DNA of 64,000 nucleotides from Paenisporosarcina antarctica (GTDB lineage: Bacteria > Bacillota > Bacilli > Bacillales_A > Planococcaceae): positions 2,548,001-2,612,000 of the forward strand of contig NZ_CP038015.1 in NCBI RefSeq assembly GCF_004367585.1, in the 5' to 3' direction. Each line of letters starts with the position of its first letter. Within the stretch, counting starts at the first letter, position 1. Shown one piece after another: positions 1-11,567 of the stretch. Both the position numbers and the translations under genes were made by a program. The notes under the pieces were generated by a model. The model saw only the letters and a list, made by a program, of their open reading frames with translations. It ran no database searches and was not told the origin of the DNA.

Positions 1-1656
1 TGGAATGACTGCATCGTGTATTTCTTGTTCTAATTCGACTTGATATGCTTGATACGTTTCTTCATCCCATTTCAACAAGTTTTTCATGAGGTTCAAAATC
101 GAAACTTTGTGAAGCTCGACCCAATTGATGTCAAAGAACAGTCTGCCTGTACGTCGAATAAAGAAATCAACCGGTTTGACCATCATTTCATTTTGAATCG
201 CATAGACAACTTCCGCGTAAACAGCTGGTGTCATAGAACCTTCAAGTTCCATTCCTGATGCAGCATGTGCAATTAAATAAAGCTGATCTGCATTCGTTCC
301 ATAAAAAGAGGCGAAGTGACGTCCCTCGTCAACTGTTAATCCGAATTGGCCCGCTTCGAGAGCTTTCATTTCAACGAAAGATTCAAATTGTTTTGAGCCA
401 CCAAAATCAGCACCTGAAATAGGTAAATTTATGGTCATGCACTTTCCAAAAGCTTGTTTGGTTTCTGATTTTAAACGCTTCGTTACAAGATCCACCACAT
501 GCTCAGACATTTTTCTATAGCCGGTCAATTTACCGCCAGCAATTGTAATTAGACCACTTTCATGTTCCCAAACTTCATCTTTACGAGAAATCTCAGATGG
601 ATCTTTTCCTTCTTCGTATATAAGAGGACGAACACCCGCCCAACTTGATTCAACATCATCAACAGAAATGCTAACAACGGGAAACATATAATGAATGGCA
701 TCTAATATATATTGACGATCTTCAATTGTCATTTTAGGGTTCGCAATATCTTGATTTTTTTCAAATACTGTATCGGTCGTCCCCACATATGCCTTGCCAT
801 TACGCGGGATTGCGAACATCATTCGTCCATCCTGTGTATCAAAATATAGAGCTTGCTTTAACGGGAAAACAGATTGGTCGACTACTAAATGAACCCCTTT
901 TGTTAACCGCAGTTGCTTTGTGTTTTTGGAATAATCCATATTGCGGACAGCATCGACCCAGGGACCGGCTGCATTTACAACTTTTTCCCCTGAAATACGC
1001 AATTTCTTACCTGTTATCTGGTCAATCGCTTCAATACCTGTAATCTTTTTTTCAGAATAGGTAAAGCTTTGTGCTTTAACATAATTAATGAATTCAGCAC
1101 CATTTTCCACAGCTTTTTTTATTACTTCAAGTGTCAAACGAGCATCATCAGTTCGATATTCAACATAGTAACCTGCTCCACGTAGCCCTTCTTTTTTAAC
1201 TAAAGGCTCACGGTTTAGTGTTTCTTTTGCAGTTAGCATTTTGCGTCGTTCTTTTCTTTTAACTCCTGCTAAATAATCATAAACACGCAAACCAAAAGAA
1301 GTGCTTAGCTTACCAAACGTCCCGCCTTTATGGATCGGTAATAGCATCCATTCTGGAGTCGTGACATGCGCTCCATTTTCGTAAACGATTTCACGCTCTT
1401 TGCCGACTTCAGCAACCATTTTAACTTCAAATTGTTTTAAGTAACGCAGTCCACCGTGGACAAGTTTTGTTGAGCGACTTGATGTACCACCTGCAAAATC
1501 TTGCATTTCAACAACAGCAACTTTCATCCCTCTAGTCACAGCATCCAGTGCAATTCCCGCTCCGGTAATTCCTCCACCAATGACAATAAGGTCATATACC
1601 ACTTGGCTCATAGTCGTCAACTTTTCTTCTCTATTTGTACTTGAAAAAGTTTGCAT
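1..1656 (-). CDS. glpD: Aerobic glycerol-3-phosphate dehydrogenase, 3' end outside window
   Basis: Oxidises glycerol 3-phosphate to dihydroxyacetone phosphate, passing electrons to the membrane quinone pool. The frame is open from an ATG at 1656 to base 1, giving 552 codons against about 555 for the B. subtilis enzyme, so only the last few residues are missing. Near the N-terminus, [19 protein letters not shown] is a classical FAD-binding GxGxxG fold, followed by a [18 protein letters not shown] segment typical of GlpD. The start is set by AGGAGG about 12 bases upstream. It is the last gene of the glpP-glpF-glpK-glpD series but has its own leader with an intrinsic terminator, so it is probably controlled by GlpP antitermination. 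Identity is confident from motif content and context. Confidence 0.95.
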   Translation of the reverse strand, partial: MQTFSSTNREEKLTTMSQVVYDLIVIGGGITGAGIALDAVTRGMKVAVVEMQDFAGGTSSRSTKLVHGGLRYLKQFEVKMVAEVGKEREIVYENGAHVTTPEWMLLPIHKGGTFGKLSTSFGLRVYDYLAGVKRKERRKMLTAKETLNREPLVKKEGLRGAGYYVEYRTDDARLTLEVIKKAVENGAEFINYVKAQSFTYSEKKITGIEAIDQITGKKLRISGEKVVNAAGPWVDAVRNMDYSKNTKQLRLTKGVHLVVDQSVFPLKQALYFDTQDGRMMFAIPRNGKAYVGTTDTVFEKNQDIANPKMTIEDRQYILDAIHYMFPVVSISVDDVESSWAGVRPLIYEEGKDPSEISRKDEVWEHESGLITIAGGKLTGYRKMSEHVVDLVTKRLKSETKQAFGKCMTINLPISGADFGGSKQFESFVEMKALEAGQFGLTVDEGRHFASFYGTNADQLYLIAHAASGMELEGSMTPAVYAEVVYAIQNEMMVKPVDFFIRRTGRLFFDINWVELHKVSILNLMKNLLKWDEETYQAYQVELEQEIHDAVIP

Positions 1657-1726
1657 GTAATTAGTTCCTCCTTAAAATTAATATATCATTTTTACATTAT
1701 ATTGGACTATTTTTACAAATAGAAAA

Positions 1727-1798
1727 AGAGAGACCTGAATAACATTACGAGCAATTGCTCAATAATGAATTCAGGTCTCTCTAAGTCTCTACCCGTTT
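1727..1798 (-). promoter_or_regulatory. GlpP-type antitermination leader of glpD
   Basis: On the minus strand a 14-bp perfect stem (AGAGAGACCTGAAT pairing at 1727-1740 and 1769-1782) is followed by a T-rich run, forming an intrinsic terminator between a plausible -10 (TATAGT, 1813-1818) and glpD. Two AGAGAC-like motifs lie at its 5' side. The glpFK leader shows the same arrangement, and B. subtilis GlpP is known to act on such leaders. The role is inferred from these parallels. Confidence 0.75.
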
Positions 1799-1831
1799 AT
1801 TAACTTAGCTTTACTATACCATATGCATGTT

Positions 1832-4166
<2,335 letters not shown>

Positions 4167-4206
4167 ATTACCTCCCTATCCCATTAAATTCACTATTTTC
4201 CAACCA

Positions 4207-4279
4207 TGAAAAAAAAGAGACTCACACATACTTTGACACGTAAATAAGTGTCAAAGTATATGTGAGTCTCTTGGTCTCT
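4207..4279 (-). promoter_or_regulatory. GlpP-type antitermination leader of glpFK
   Basis: A near-perfect 23-bp stem (4217-4239 with 4248-4270, loop GTAAATAA) followed on the minus strand by eight T residues forms a strong intrinsic terminator upstream of glpF. GAGAGACC and AGAGACTC repeats form its 5' edge, as in the glpD leader. In B. subtilis GlpP with glycerol 3-phosphate prevents termination at this place. The same function is inferred here. Confidence 0.8.
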
Positions 4280-4309
4280 CCACGGAATATTAACTTGCTA
4301 TTAACTTAA

Positions 4310-4335
4310 CAAATTATGAAAACGCTGTCAAGAGT
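4310..4335 (-). promoter_or_regulatory. glpF promoter with cre (CcpA) site
   Basis: TGAAAACGCTGTCA at 4317-4330 matches the catabolite-responsive element consensus TGNAANCGNTNNCA at every fixed position. On the minus strand it overlaps a TTGACA -35 box (4327-4332), so CcpA bound here would block transcription of glpFK during growth on preferred sugars. The -10 is less clear. Confidence 0.75.
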
Positions 4336-4351
4336 CAGAATACTTTATTTT

Positions 4352-4915
4352 TTATTTTTTCTTAGAAAATAGATCCCATAAAGATATCGATGACGTCGTG
4401 ATCGCACTTGCTCCTGCTGCAATCGCAGCTTCAACTTCTTGTTGTGTTTCGATTAATCCACCCGCAATAATAGGTTTACCAGTTTCTAATCGGATACGTT
4501 CAATTACTTTAGGGACTACACCTGGCAAAAGTTCAATATAATCTGGATCTGTTTTGTGAATGATCTGGATGCTTCGATTTAACGCGGTCGAGTCAATCAC
4601 AAAGGTTCGTTGGATTGCTTTGACATTAAGTTGACGTGCTTTTTTGATGACGCTACTTCTCGTTGAGATAATTCCATATGGTTTTATCGTTTGGCATACA
4701 TACTCAGTGGCATGTTCATCGTTTGATAAGCCTTGAATTAAATCCATATGAAGAAACATGTCTTTATTTTCTGCGCGAGCATAATCGAATACACTTTTTA
4801 ACATGCCTACGTGTATATTTAAAAATACACCATAGCGAAATGAATAGGTTAGCATTTTATCAAAGTCTTTCATGGATTGTATGGCAGGTAAAATTTGCTG
4901 TCCTTTAAATGGCAT
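4352..4915 (-). CDS. glpP: Glycerol-3-phosphate-responsive antiterminator
   Basis: RNA-binding antiterminator that, with glycerol 3-phosphate, allows read-through of the glpFK and glpD leader terminators. The 187-aa protein has the GlpP family layout: an N-terminal FKGQQILPAIQSMKDFDK segment, a TIM-barrel-like body with HMDLIQGLSNDEHA, and a C-terminal GKPIIAGGLIETQQEV / ITTSS phosphate-site region. It sits upstream of glpF in the standard glpP-F-K-D order, and both predicted target leaders are in the window. Confidence 0.95.
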   Translation of the reverse strand: MPFKGQQILPAIQSMKDFDKMLTYSFRYGVFLNIHVGMLKSVFDYARAENKDMFLHMDLIQGLSNDEHATEYVCQTIKPYGIISTRSSVIKKARQLNVKAIQRTFVIDSTALNRSIQIIHKTDPDYIELLPGVVPKVIERIRLETGKPIIAGGLIETQQEVEAAIAAGASAITTSSISLWDLFSKKK

Positions 4916-5044
4916 TTGTAACTCCGCGTCCTTTCTTTTTACGTATACAGAAAATTTCTATTGAGGGAATTATACCTGTATTCGTTAGGATATTATAGCT
5001 TTTAGTTATTTCACGTTTGGCTGGTGTAATTATTAGGATGAGGT

Positions 5045-5130
5045 TTTGCACACTATATAGCTAGGCAACTTGTCTTGAAACTCTAAATAAAGAAAAGATA
5101 AAAGCGGAACACACGATAAAAATTCACCAT
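5045..5130 (+). repeat. Isolated 3' tail piece of the structured repeat
   Basis: The segment holds CACACTATATAG, then CTTGAAACTCTAAATAAAG and AAAGATAAAAGCGG. This matches the tail found 3' of the second hairpin in other copies (for example 47310-47375), but no head precedes it. It is probably a remnant of an older copy directly before copy A. Confidence 0.6.
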
Positions 5131-5505
5131 TGAATCGACTGATTTCCGGCTAGCTATAGACGACACTAACTGCTACATCATAACCTAGGAAATTAAAAGC
5201 ATTTTGATGTGACGTTGTCACGTCAAAATTTTTCTTTTTTAGAGGCAATCTTGCGGCGGGTGTGCGTCCGTCGCTCGCGTCCAAACTTCACGTGCACATG
5301 TCTTTTATTTTGGTTTACTAGTGAATGGACACTTAATGCCTAGAAAGTAAGCCGTCGAAGATGAAATTTCGACGGCTTGTTTCTAACTATACAGGATTAT
5401 TCTGCGTTACTTGAAGAACAGGATTTTCAGTTTTTCCACACACTACACAGGGTGCAATATCATAACTCTTTAAAGAAAAGATAAATAGCGGCAGAACATA
5501 CTCAC
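5131..5505 (+). repeat. Structured intergenic repeat, copy A
   Basis: Contains the ATTTCCGGCT head, CATAACCTAGG and a tip hairpin at 5202-5228 (TTTTGATGTGAC / GTCACGTCAAAA with one T-G wobble). GGCAATCTTGCGGCGGGTG then pairs back to the head. After TTTTGGTTTACTAGTGAAT comes a second hairpin with a GCCGTCGAA / TTCGACGGC stem. A tail with AAAGATAAATAGCGGCAG follows. Confidence 0.85.
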
Positions 5506-5545
5506 GCAGAATACAGGAAGAAAGGATTCACCATTGTATCAACTG

Positions 5546-5850
5546 TGGTTTTTCGGATTGCTTAGGACTGCAAACCCACTGCATCATAACCTAGAGAATA
5601 AAAAGAATTGTGATGTGACGTTGTCACATCACAATTCTTTTTTCTGACAGGCAATCTTGCGGCGGGTGTGCGTCCGTCGCTCTCCTTCAACCTTCACGTG
5701 CACATGTCTTTATTTTGGTTTACTAGTGAATTGACACTTACTGCTTAGAAAGTAATCGGCCGAAGATACAATTTCGGCCGATTGTTGCTAGCTATACAGG
5801 ATCATTCTGCTTTATTTGAAAATAGGGATTCGACGCACGTTCTAAGTGGG
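5546..5850 (+). repeat. Structured intergenic repeat, copy B
   Basis: Second copy in tandem with A. The tip is a perfect 18-bp stem (5602-5619 AAAGAATTGTGATGTGAC with 5623-5640) around a GTT loop. The second hairpin, ATCGGCCGAA / TTTCGGCCGAT with a GATACAAT loop, is at 5754-5784. The outer stem sequence differs from copy A yet still pairs. Confidence 0.88.
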
Positions 5851-5854
5851 CGTG

Positions 5855-6115
5855 CCGAGCAGAACGAAGTGATGCTTGGCAACCTAGGACATCCGCTGCG
5901 CCTGTTCCCGTAGAGGTAGTTCGTTAAAGAAACAGCCAGCCATCCCTTGCAGAACAATTCCCTCCGATGCTGAGCCACAATTGCCCCTCAAATTGTGGCT
6001 CAGCATTTGGGATGGCACTCTAGCGGAACAGCTGAAATACATTGAACCACACTCTAGCGGTCTCATTAAAGAAAGAAAACATAAACGATGGCAGAAAACG
6101 ATTTCTGTGGGCGTG
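5855..6115 (+). repeat. 3' modules of the structured repeat
   Basis: GCAGAACGAAGTGATGCTTG, CAACCTAGGACATCCGCTGC, then a GGTAGTT...CAGCCAGCC stretch and a perfect 16-bp hairpin (5967-5982 ATGCTGAGCCACAATT with 5991-6006). Close relatives occur at 47395-47490 and 27840-27930. At 6062-6115 an AAAACATAAACGATGGCAG tail piece recurs. No gene is supported here; the short open frames are by-products of the palindromes. Confidence 0.65.
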
Positions 6116-6121
6116 TTAGAC

Positions 6122-6164
6122 AGAAAAAAGAGAGGGGCAAGTCACTCTTGCTCCTCTCTTTTAG
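6122..6164 (-). terminator. Intrinsic terminator after ykvI-like gene
   Basis: AAGAGAGGGGCAAG (6128-6141) pairs with CTTGCTCCTCTCTT (6147-6160), followed by T6 on the minus strand. It lies just downstream of the stop at 6177 and closes the RpiR-M20-GNAT-NSAR-permease operon. Confidence 0.85.
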
Positions 6165-6176
6165 ATGTTATGACAT

Positions 6177-7247
6177 TTAACTAAGAGTCCCGACTTTAGC
6201 TGAAGTTCCTCTCTTCTTAATCCATGCATAAATAATCGCTGCTATTAATGTAAAGCCCAGGTAACCCATTACTGGATAGACAGTACCGACCAGTGTAATA
6301 AATCCAACAAAACTTGCACCGAATGCCGCCACGCCAAAGACTACAACTGCACCTTTAAATCGAACGGTTTCCGGTTTCACAATACGAACTGAGAATGCAT
6401 ACAACATACCGACTGCAGTGTTGTAGATCATAGCTAATAATATTACTGACAGGATTCCGCCCATTACTGGACCCATATTGTTAGCAATAAATAACATAGG
6501 CATCGGTACACTCGCAATTTCTTTCAACTGTGTCAACATGGAGATATTGATTAGTAGGATAATAAGTCCTAGGCCAAGACCTCCTATGATTCCTCCCCAA
6601 GCTGCCACTTTTTCGTCCTTAACAGTTCCACCCATAACCGTTAGCATCGCCGCTCCTGCAGCAATATTATAGGATACGTACAAAATGGCTGCTACAAGCC
6701 AGTGAGAAGCTCCTCGATTTTGAGCAACATCTACAGATTGTAACGCTGCAGATGAAATGTCGTAGTTAATTAACGAATGGACAGTCATGGCAATCACTAA
6801 CAGCAATAAAAATGGCGTGATTGCACTAATGAGAGTAATGACTTTTTTCACACTCAACGTCACTGTTGCAATTGTCAAAACGGTCATGAGGATACTTCCA
6901 ATAAAACTAGGTATACCAAATTGTTGTTCAAAAATTGCGCCAGCACCAGAAAACATAACAACGGTAACCCCGAATAAGAAAAAGGTAATGATGATATCAA
7001 CAACTACTCCTAAGTAACGTCCGCAAATATAGTAAATGACATTTTGATGGGAGGTCGTTTGAAAACGACTTCCCAGTTGTGCCAAATTCATCCCTAAAAA
7101 AGCGAATAACACAGTTGCCACAACCGACCCTGCTATTCCAAGTGCACCAAAACTAGTGAAAAACTGTAATATCTCTTGACCGGATGCAAGACCAGCTCCA
7201 ACAATTACTCCGATGAAACCCGCTCCGATTTGAAAAGCTTTTCTCAT
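6177..7247 (-). CDS. YkvI-like membrane permease of the LeuT/APC fold
   Basis: A 356-aa integral membrane protein with about ten hydrophobic segments. The start FQIGAGFIGVIVGAGLASGQEILQFF has the glycine-rich broken first helix of LeuT-fold amino-acid transporters, and the protein resembles B. subtilis YkvI from memory. No substrate is known for that family. It is the last gene of an operon for N-acyl amino-acid conversion, beginning 64 bases after the NSAR stop and ending in a terminator, so import or export of an amino acid or N-acyl amino acid is a fair inference. Family assignment is solid, substrate is not. Confidence 0.75.
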   Translation of the reverse strand: MRKAFQIGAGFIGVIVGAGLASGQEILQFFTSFGALGIAGSVVATVLFAFLGMNLAQLGSRFQTTSHQNVIYYICGRYLGVVVDIIITFFLFGVTVVMFSGAGAIFEQQFGIPSFIGSILMTVLTIATVTLSVKKVITLISAITPFLLLLVIAMTVHSLINYDISSAALQSVDVAQNRGASHWLVAAILYVSYNIAAGAAMLTVMGGTVKDEKVAAWGGIIGGLGLGLIILLINISMLTQLKEIASVPMPMLFIANNMGPVMGGILSVILLAMIYNTAVGMLYAFSVRIVKPETVRFKGAVVVFGVAAFGASFVGFITLVGTVYPVMGYLGFTLIAAIIYAWIKKRGTSAKVGTLS

Positions 7248-7310
7248 AAGCTATCCCCCGCTTCTATGTTATTACTGACTGACTTAACTTCTTATCGGTG
7301 CAATCTCTAT

Positions 7311-8423
7311 TTATTCTGCATTAAAGTGCATTTCCTCGACCGTAAATTTATTCATAGCTTTCATATTTGGTTCGTATCCAATGCCGAATGCTGTTGGCAC
7401 TGTAATATAACCTTCCTCCACAACGACTTCCGGGCTAATGACATCTTCTTCCCAGTAGCGAGAAGATCCTGCTGTGTCCCCGGGCAAAATGAAGTTCGGG
7501 AGTGTCGTAAGTGCTATGTTATGAGCACGACCAATTCCCGACTCCAACATGCCACCACACCACACCGGAATTTGTCTTTCCATACAATAATCATGGATTT
7601 TTTTCGCTTCCGTCAGGCCACCAACTCGTCCGATTTTTATGTTGATGATTTTTGTGCTCCCTAGTTCAATAGCTTTACGTGTATCTTCAAGAGAATGAAT
7701 ACTTTCATCCAAACAAATAGGTGTTTTCAATTGTTTCTGCAATGTCGCGTGATCAATAATATCGTCAGAAGCGAGTGGCTGTTCGATCATCGTCAAATTA
7801 AATTCGTCTAGCTCTTTTAGTATTTCAATATCTGCAAGCGTATAGGCTGAATTAGCATCTGCCATAAGTGGGACTTCGGGAAAGTGTTTTCGCAGCTCTC
7901 GCATCACGTTCACATCATAGCCTGGTTTAATTTTCACTTTGATACGCTTATATCCTTCTTCTACAAATCCTCGAACGGTTTCAACCAATTTGTTTACGTC
8001 TTCATGAATGCCGATACTAATCCCAACTTCAATTTTAGCCAGCACGCCGCCTAAAGCATGCGCTAATGTCATCTTGTTACGTTTCGCATAAACATCCCAA
8101 ATCGCACCTTCAACAGTGGACTTGGCCATATTGTTTTTACGGAGATTTGCAAATAACTCACTGACTTCGTCAGGATGTGTGATTTCTTTATCTAAAACCA
8201 GAGGAATTAAGAAGTCTCGAATCATATGTATATTGGTTTCTAGCGTTTCTTCGTTGTACCAAGGGGAGTGGAACGCTACTGACTCTCCCCATCCCGTATT
8301 TCCAAGTTCATCTTTCACTTCTAATAACAGAAAATCTTTGTCTTGAAATGTACCAAAACTTGTCGTGAACGGATGTTTCATGGTCATTTTCAATTTTCGA
8401 ATAGTAATTTCTTTTATAATCAT
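7311..8423 (-). CDS. N-succinylamino acid racemase / o-succinylbenzoate synthase family
   Basis: Enolase-superfamily enzyme of the NSAR/OSBS group. A 370-aa protein with a capping domain, then a barrel carrying the catalytic Lys pair K164/K166 (KVKIKPG), the Mg ligands D189 (MADANSA), E214 (IEQPL) and D239 (CLDES), and the second catalytic Lys K263 with R266 (NIKIGRVGG). These positions match the numbering of the well-studied Amycolatopsis enzyme, and the Arg three after the Lys has been linked to racemase activity. There are no menaquinone genes nearby. Its neighbours are a GNAT and an M20 hydrolase, which points to racemisation of N-succinyl amino acids rather than a MenC role, though promiscuity is common. 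The start overlaps the GNAT stop as ATGA. Confidence 0.85.
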   Translation of the reverse strand: MIIKEITIRKLKMTMKHPFTTSFGTFQDKDFLLLEVKDELGNTGWGESVAFHSPWYNEETLETNIHMIRDFLIPLVLDKEITHPDEVSELFANLRKNNMAKSTVEGAIWDVYAKRNKMTLAHALGGVLAKIEVGISIGIHEDVNKLVETVRGFVEEGYKRIKVKIKPGYDVNVMRELRKHFPEVPLMADANSAYTLADIEILKELDEFNLTMIEQPLASDDIIDHATLQKQLKTPICLDESIHSLEDTRKAIELGSTKIINIKIGRVGGLTEAKKIHDYCMERQIPVWCGGMLESGIGRAHNIALTTLPNFILPGDTAGSSRYWEEDVISPEVVVEEGYITVPTAFGIGYEPNMKAMNKFTVEEMHFNAE

Positions 8424-9262
8424 TGTGATTCTCCTTTGTCTCTTCGATTCAATGGAATGCTACTGCGTTTCACAAATTGATAATATTGAACGTCTTCATC
8501 TGACTTTCTCAAACCAATCACCGCATACTCCATCGCAAATAGTGCTTGAAAAACTTCTCTGACTTTCATACGCCATTGTAATGCCAGTTCAGGCTCATTC
8601 TTTTTAATCAGTTGAAAATAAGTTGGAACGGGAATTTCATAGCCTACGCTATTCTCGAGAATTGCACTATAGTCGACTGAAACAATTGGATGTCCTTTTG
8701 CAGATTTCCCTAATTCACACGGAAGATGATACGTGACATCCTTTGGCATCCATTTCGACTCAACCCGGTCACTCAAAATCCACCACTCAATTTGAAGCCG
8801 ATCAGTTGGTAATCCTTTATTCAACCCGTCAGTCATTTCACCATAACAATTTTCTAAATAGGTATTGCAGATTGCATACAGTTTAGAAACATTCAAGTAA
8901 GCATTTCGACTCTCTAGAGGGTCAAAAGTCCAAGTAATTAAGTCATAGCCCATTTCTTGAGCACGTGTTCGCTGTTTGTCTTTCAACAGCTTACCAATTC
9001 CCATTTGCTGATAGTCAGGATGAATGCCAAGCATATGTGAACATAAATATGATTTACCTTTCAAGAAACCTGGAAAACCATAGGAGAATCCGATGAGTTT
9101 TCCTCCGGCGAAAGCACCGATCAGTATGCCACCGTTTTTGGAAGCTGTAAATGTCTGATGGGTTGGAATCGGATCCATCCCCCACACTTCCCCTTCAAGT
9201 ATCTGGATTAATCGCATGTCTTCGTTCGTTTCTAATAAGCGGATGCTTATAGTCGAATTCAT
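8420..9262 (-). CDS. GNAT-family N-acyltransferase, probable succinyl-CoA:D-amino acid N-succinyltransferase
   Basis: A 280-aa GNAT protein. The acetyl-CoA-site region [21 protein letters not shown] is at about residues 80-100, preceded by the beta strand [11 protein letters not shown]. The large C-terminal extension is seen in the group that travels with NSAR enzymes. In Geobacillus kaustophilus an enzyme of this type next to NSAR and an M20 hydrolase was shown to succinylate D-amino acids. The same role is inferred here from synteny. It starts 4 bases after the M20 gene stops and overlaps NSAR by 4 bases, so translation is coupled. The specific acyl donor cannot be read from sequence. Confidence 0.75.
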   Translation of the reverse strand: MNSTISIRLLETNEDMRLIQILEGEVWGMDPIPTHQTFTASKNGGILIGAFAGGKLIGFSYGFPGFLKGKSYLCSHMLGIHPDYQQMGIGKLLKDKQRTRAQEMGYDLITWTFDPLESRNAYLNVSKLYAICNTYLENCYGEMTDGLNKGLPTDRLQIEWWILSDRVESKWMPKDVTYHLPCELGKSAKGHPIVSVDYSAILENSVGYEIPVPTYFQLIKKNEPELALQWRMKVREVFQALFAMEYAVIGLRKSDEDVQYYQFVKRSSIPLNRRDKGESQ

Positions 9263-9266
9263 ACCT

Positions 9267-10403
9267 TCACTTCCTTTGTTCTAAATGTTCAAATGAATGG
9301 CTGACCGTGCGAACGAGAATTTCAATACCTGTCAGTAAGCTATCCCGATTGAATGTCATCTCTGGATGATGAAGTCCGGGTGATAAATCACAGCCGAGAC
9401 CAAGCATAGTTGCTTTGACTGAAGGCCTTTGTAATGTGTAGTAATGAAAGTCCTCTCCACCTGGTGTCACGATAGGTGGAACTAAAAATGCTTCCCCGAC
9501 TGTTTCACTAATTGCTTGTGCCATCAGATCAACTGCAGTGTCATCGACTTCAGCGGCTGCGATTTCAGCCATTATTTCATAATTAATTTCAACTTCGGCT
9601 AGTTCAGCAACCGAACGAATCGCTTTTTTGACACGTTCCATCAGCTGGTCCATTATTTGATTAGTTTGAGAACGGACATCTATGCTGAATACAGCATTTC
9701 CAGGGATGATGTTAATCGAATCGCTCCCCGCTTGGAACATTGTCAGCTTCGCCGAATGTGAAACCATCGGATCTACTTGGATAGAGTGAATGGCCTGTAC
9801 AAGAAGTGCCATCACTTCGATAGAATTTTGTCCTAAATGTGGTCTAGCTCCATGAGTATCTGTACCTATGATTGACCCTTTTATCAATTTTGCAGAACCA
9901 TGTAATATGGCGGGTGCTGCGTAGCCGTGACCGATTTCTTGAATCGGGCGAAGATGGACACCATACAAATAATCGATATCGTCTACAATACCTTTATTCA
10001 CAAATGACAAGGCACCTGTTCCTTTTTCCTCAGCCGGTTGAAAAATCACTTTCAATCGGCCAGTTTTCGGAATGCCGATTTTTTTCATAACGAGTAACGC
10101 ACCAATTGCCATGGTCATATGCCCATCGTGTCCACATGAATGGTTCGCCTGGTAAACACCGTCAACTTCTTGCCAAAGTGCATCAATATCCGTTCGAAGT
10201 CCAACGCAATAATCTCCAGACCCTACAGTTACCACAAGCCCTGTCGAGTCTGCGAAGGTCTCAATTTGAAAATCTTCGTCCTCCAATAATTGTGTAATAT
10301 ACTTTGTCGTCTCAACTTCCATCCAACTAATTTCGGGATGTGTATGTAAATGATTGAACACTTCCTCAATGATTGGTTTCACATCTTGTAATGCTGACTT
10401 CAC
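9267..10403 (-). CDS. M20 family amidohydrolase, probable N-acyl-L-amino acid hydrolase
   Basis: A 378-aa peptidase-family M20D protein with the binuclear metal site of the aminoacylase/amidohydrolase group: C90 and H92 in NHSCGHDGH, the PAEEKG Glu pair, GVHL, and GGEDFHYY near the C-terminus. A dimerisation domain is inserted around residues 165-290. In this operon it would hydrolyse the N-succinyl-L-amino acid made by the racemase, making D-to-L conversion irreversible. It sits between the regulator (5-base gap) and the GNAT gene (4-base gap). Family assignment is firm; substrate is from context. Confidence 0.85.
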   Translation of the reverse strand: MKSALQDVKPIIEEVFNHLHTHPEISWMEVETTKYITQLLEDEDFQIETFADSTGLVVTVGSGDYCVGLRTDIDALWQEVDGVYQANHSCGHDGHMTMAIGALLVMKKIGIPKTGRLKVIFQPAEEKGTGALSFVNKGIVDDIDYLYGVHLRPIQEIGHGYAAPAILHGSAKLIKGSIIGTDTHGARPHLGQNSIEVMALLVQAIHSIQVDPMVSHSAKLTMFQAGSDSINIIPGNAVFSIDVRSQTNQIMDQLMERVKKAIRSVAELAEVEINYEIMAEIAAAEVDDTAVDLMAQAISETVGEAFLVPPIVTPGGEDFHYYTLQRPSVKATMLGLGCDLSPGLHHPEMTFNRDSLLTGIEILVRTVSHSFEHLEQRK

Positions 10404-10408
10404 GTTGT

Positions 10409-11260
10409 TCAGTCTCCTTCCGCAAATAAAAAATCACTATTTAGTGCTTCATATCTTTCTTGTCTAAGTTTAAAATTATCCTTTTCCTTAACCGACAAAC
10501 CGGCAACAATTGCATTCATCAATGAAAAAAGTGCAGCTGTTGCATCAAGCGGTGATTTATTAGTGGAATAAATAGGAAACATCAACTGGCTGTATGGATG
10601 GATAGGGGCCAATAAAGAATCCGTTATGCCGATAATAAATGCTTGTTGTGTATATGCCAATTTCGCAATTTGAATCGTTTCTTTAACATAACGATGAAAC
10701 GAAATAACAATAACTACAGACTTGTCATCCATTCGACTTAACGTTTGTAATACATCTTCCGATTCTGGTCGTATAAGCTGGACATCTGCTCTTACCAAAC
10801 CAAGTGTATAAGAAAGCCAATTGGCAGCAGCGAACGAAGAACGAAGGCCCAAAATATACACTTTTTCCGCTTTCGCGAGTCGATTAATTGCCGTTTCGTA
10901 CCCCTCTTCTGGTATTTGATTCATCGTCACAGCAATATTGACTCGATCCTGTTCCATCACTTTTGCAAAAAATTGTGGTTCTTGTTCGAGTTCAAGCTTG
11001 GCTTTTTGATAAGATGCCAAGCTGCTTTGCTGAGATAATAATTGCTCTCGAATGATTTTCTGTAATTCGGCGTATCCAGAAAGCTCTAAACTATAACAAA
11101 AGCGGATGACCGTTGTTTCACTAACTCCGATTGTCGCCCCTATTTCTTGCGCTGATGCTAACGCTATTTTCCCTGGATAATCCATCACATACGAAGCTAC
11201 TTTTTTCTGACTCTTAGAAAGCTTATGGAAATACTGGTGAATCAACTCTTTAATATTCAT
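10409..11260 (-). CDS. MurR/RpiR family transcriptional regulator
   Basis: DNA-binding regulator with an N-terminal HTH_6 domain (KSQKKVASYVMDYPGKIA, then IGATIGVSETTVIRFCYSLE) and a C-terminal SIS domain for a small ligand (KVYILGLRSSFAAANWL, VVIVISFHRYVKETI). The start at ATG 11260 has AGGAG 7 bases upstream; a TTG six bases earlier is too close to it. First gene of the operon with the M20, GNAT, NSAR and permease genes, so it probably controls them and itself. An 18-bp perfect palindrome at 11304-11321 is a good operator candidate. RpiR ligands are often sugar phosphates; here an amino-acid derivative is possible but unproven. Confidence 0.88.
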   Translation of the reverse strand: MNIKELIHQYFHKLSKSQKKVASYVMDYPGKIALASAQEIGATIGVSETTVIRFCYSLELSGYAELQKIIREQLLSQQSSLASYQKAKLELEQEPQFFAKVMEQDRVNIAVTMNQIPEEGYETAINRLAKAEKVYILGLRSSFAAANWLSYTLGLVRADVQLIRPESEDVLQTLSRMDDKSVVIVISFHRYVKETIQIAKLAYTQQAFIIGITDSLLAPIHPYSQLMFPIYSTNKSPLDATAALFSLMNAIVAGLSVKEKDNFKLRQERYEALNSDFLFAEGD

Positions 11261-11303
11261 TTTCAATCTCCTATATGAAGGTTTGACATTTAATTATTAT
11301 TTT

Positions 11304-11321
11304 ATGAAGTTTAAACTTCAT
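11304..11321. promoter_or_regulatory. Perfect 18-bp palindrome, candidate RpiR operator
   Basis: ATGAAGTTTAAACTTCAT is its own reverse complement and lies about 45 bases upstream of the rpiR-like start. RpiR-family operators are typically palindromes of TGAA(N)TTCA type, so autoregulation is likely. Nothing else in the gap explains it. Confidence 0.6.
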
Positions 11322-11478
11322 TTCTGTTATTAGTTAATTTATCACATCATTTAACGGAATACAATGACTTTTCTGAAATTGAAAGTTTTTTCTTTTAATA
11401 AAGCTAGCTTCTCAAATAATAGGTCCTTCGATTTCTGCTATTTTCTAGAAGTTTGTTAACGAGCGAATCGTTTGGATG

Positions 11479-11516
11479 AAAAAAAGATGCGGCCGAATAT
11501 GTATATTCGGCCGCAC
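11479..11516 (-). terminator. Intrinsic terminator after CWB2 gene
   Basis: TGCGGCCGAATAT (11488-11500) pairs with ATATTCGGCCGCA (11503-11515), then seven T on the minus strand. It closes the gene ending at 11568. Confidence 0.85.
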
Positions 11517-11567
11517 TGAATTTCCTATAAGTATTTCAACATCTATTATCATTTGGAATACCTGATC

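Noticed and set aside
5131-5850. Tandem repeat copies A and B as a CRISPR array
   Set aside because: Units are about 300 bp, self-complementary and without uniform spacers; no cas genes are present.
7311-8423. Calling the enolase-superfamily gene menC
   Set aside because: No menaquinone genes nearby, and GNAT plus M20 context with R266 favours N-succinylamino acid racemase, though dual activity is possible.
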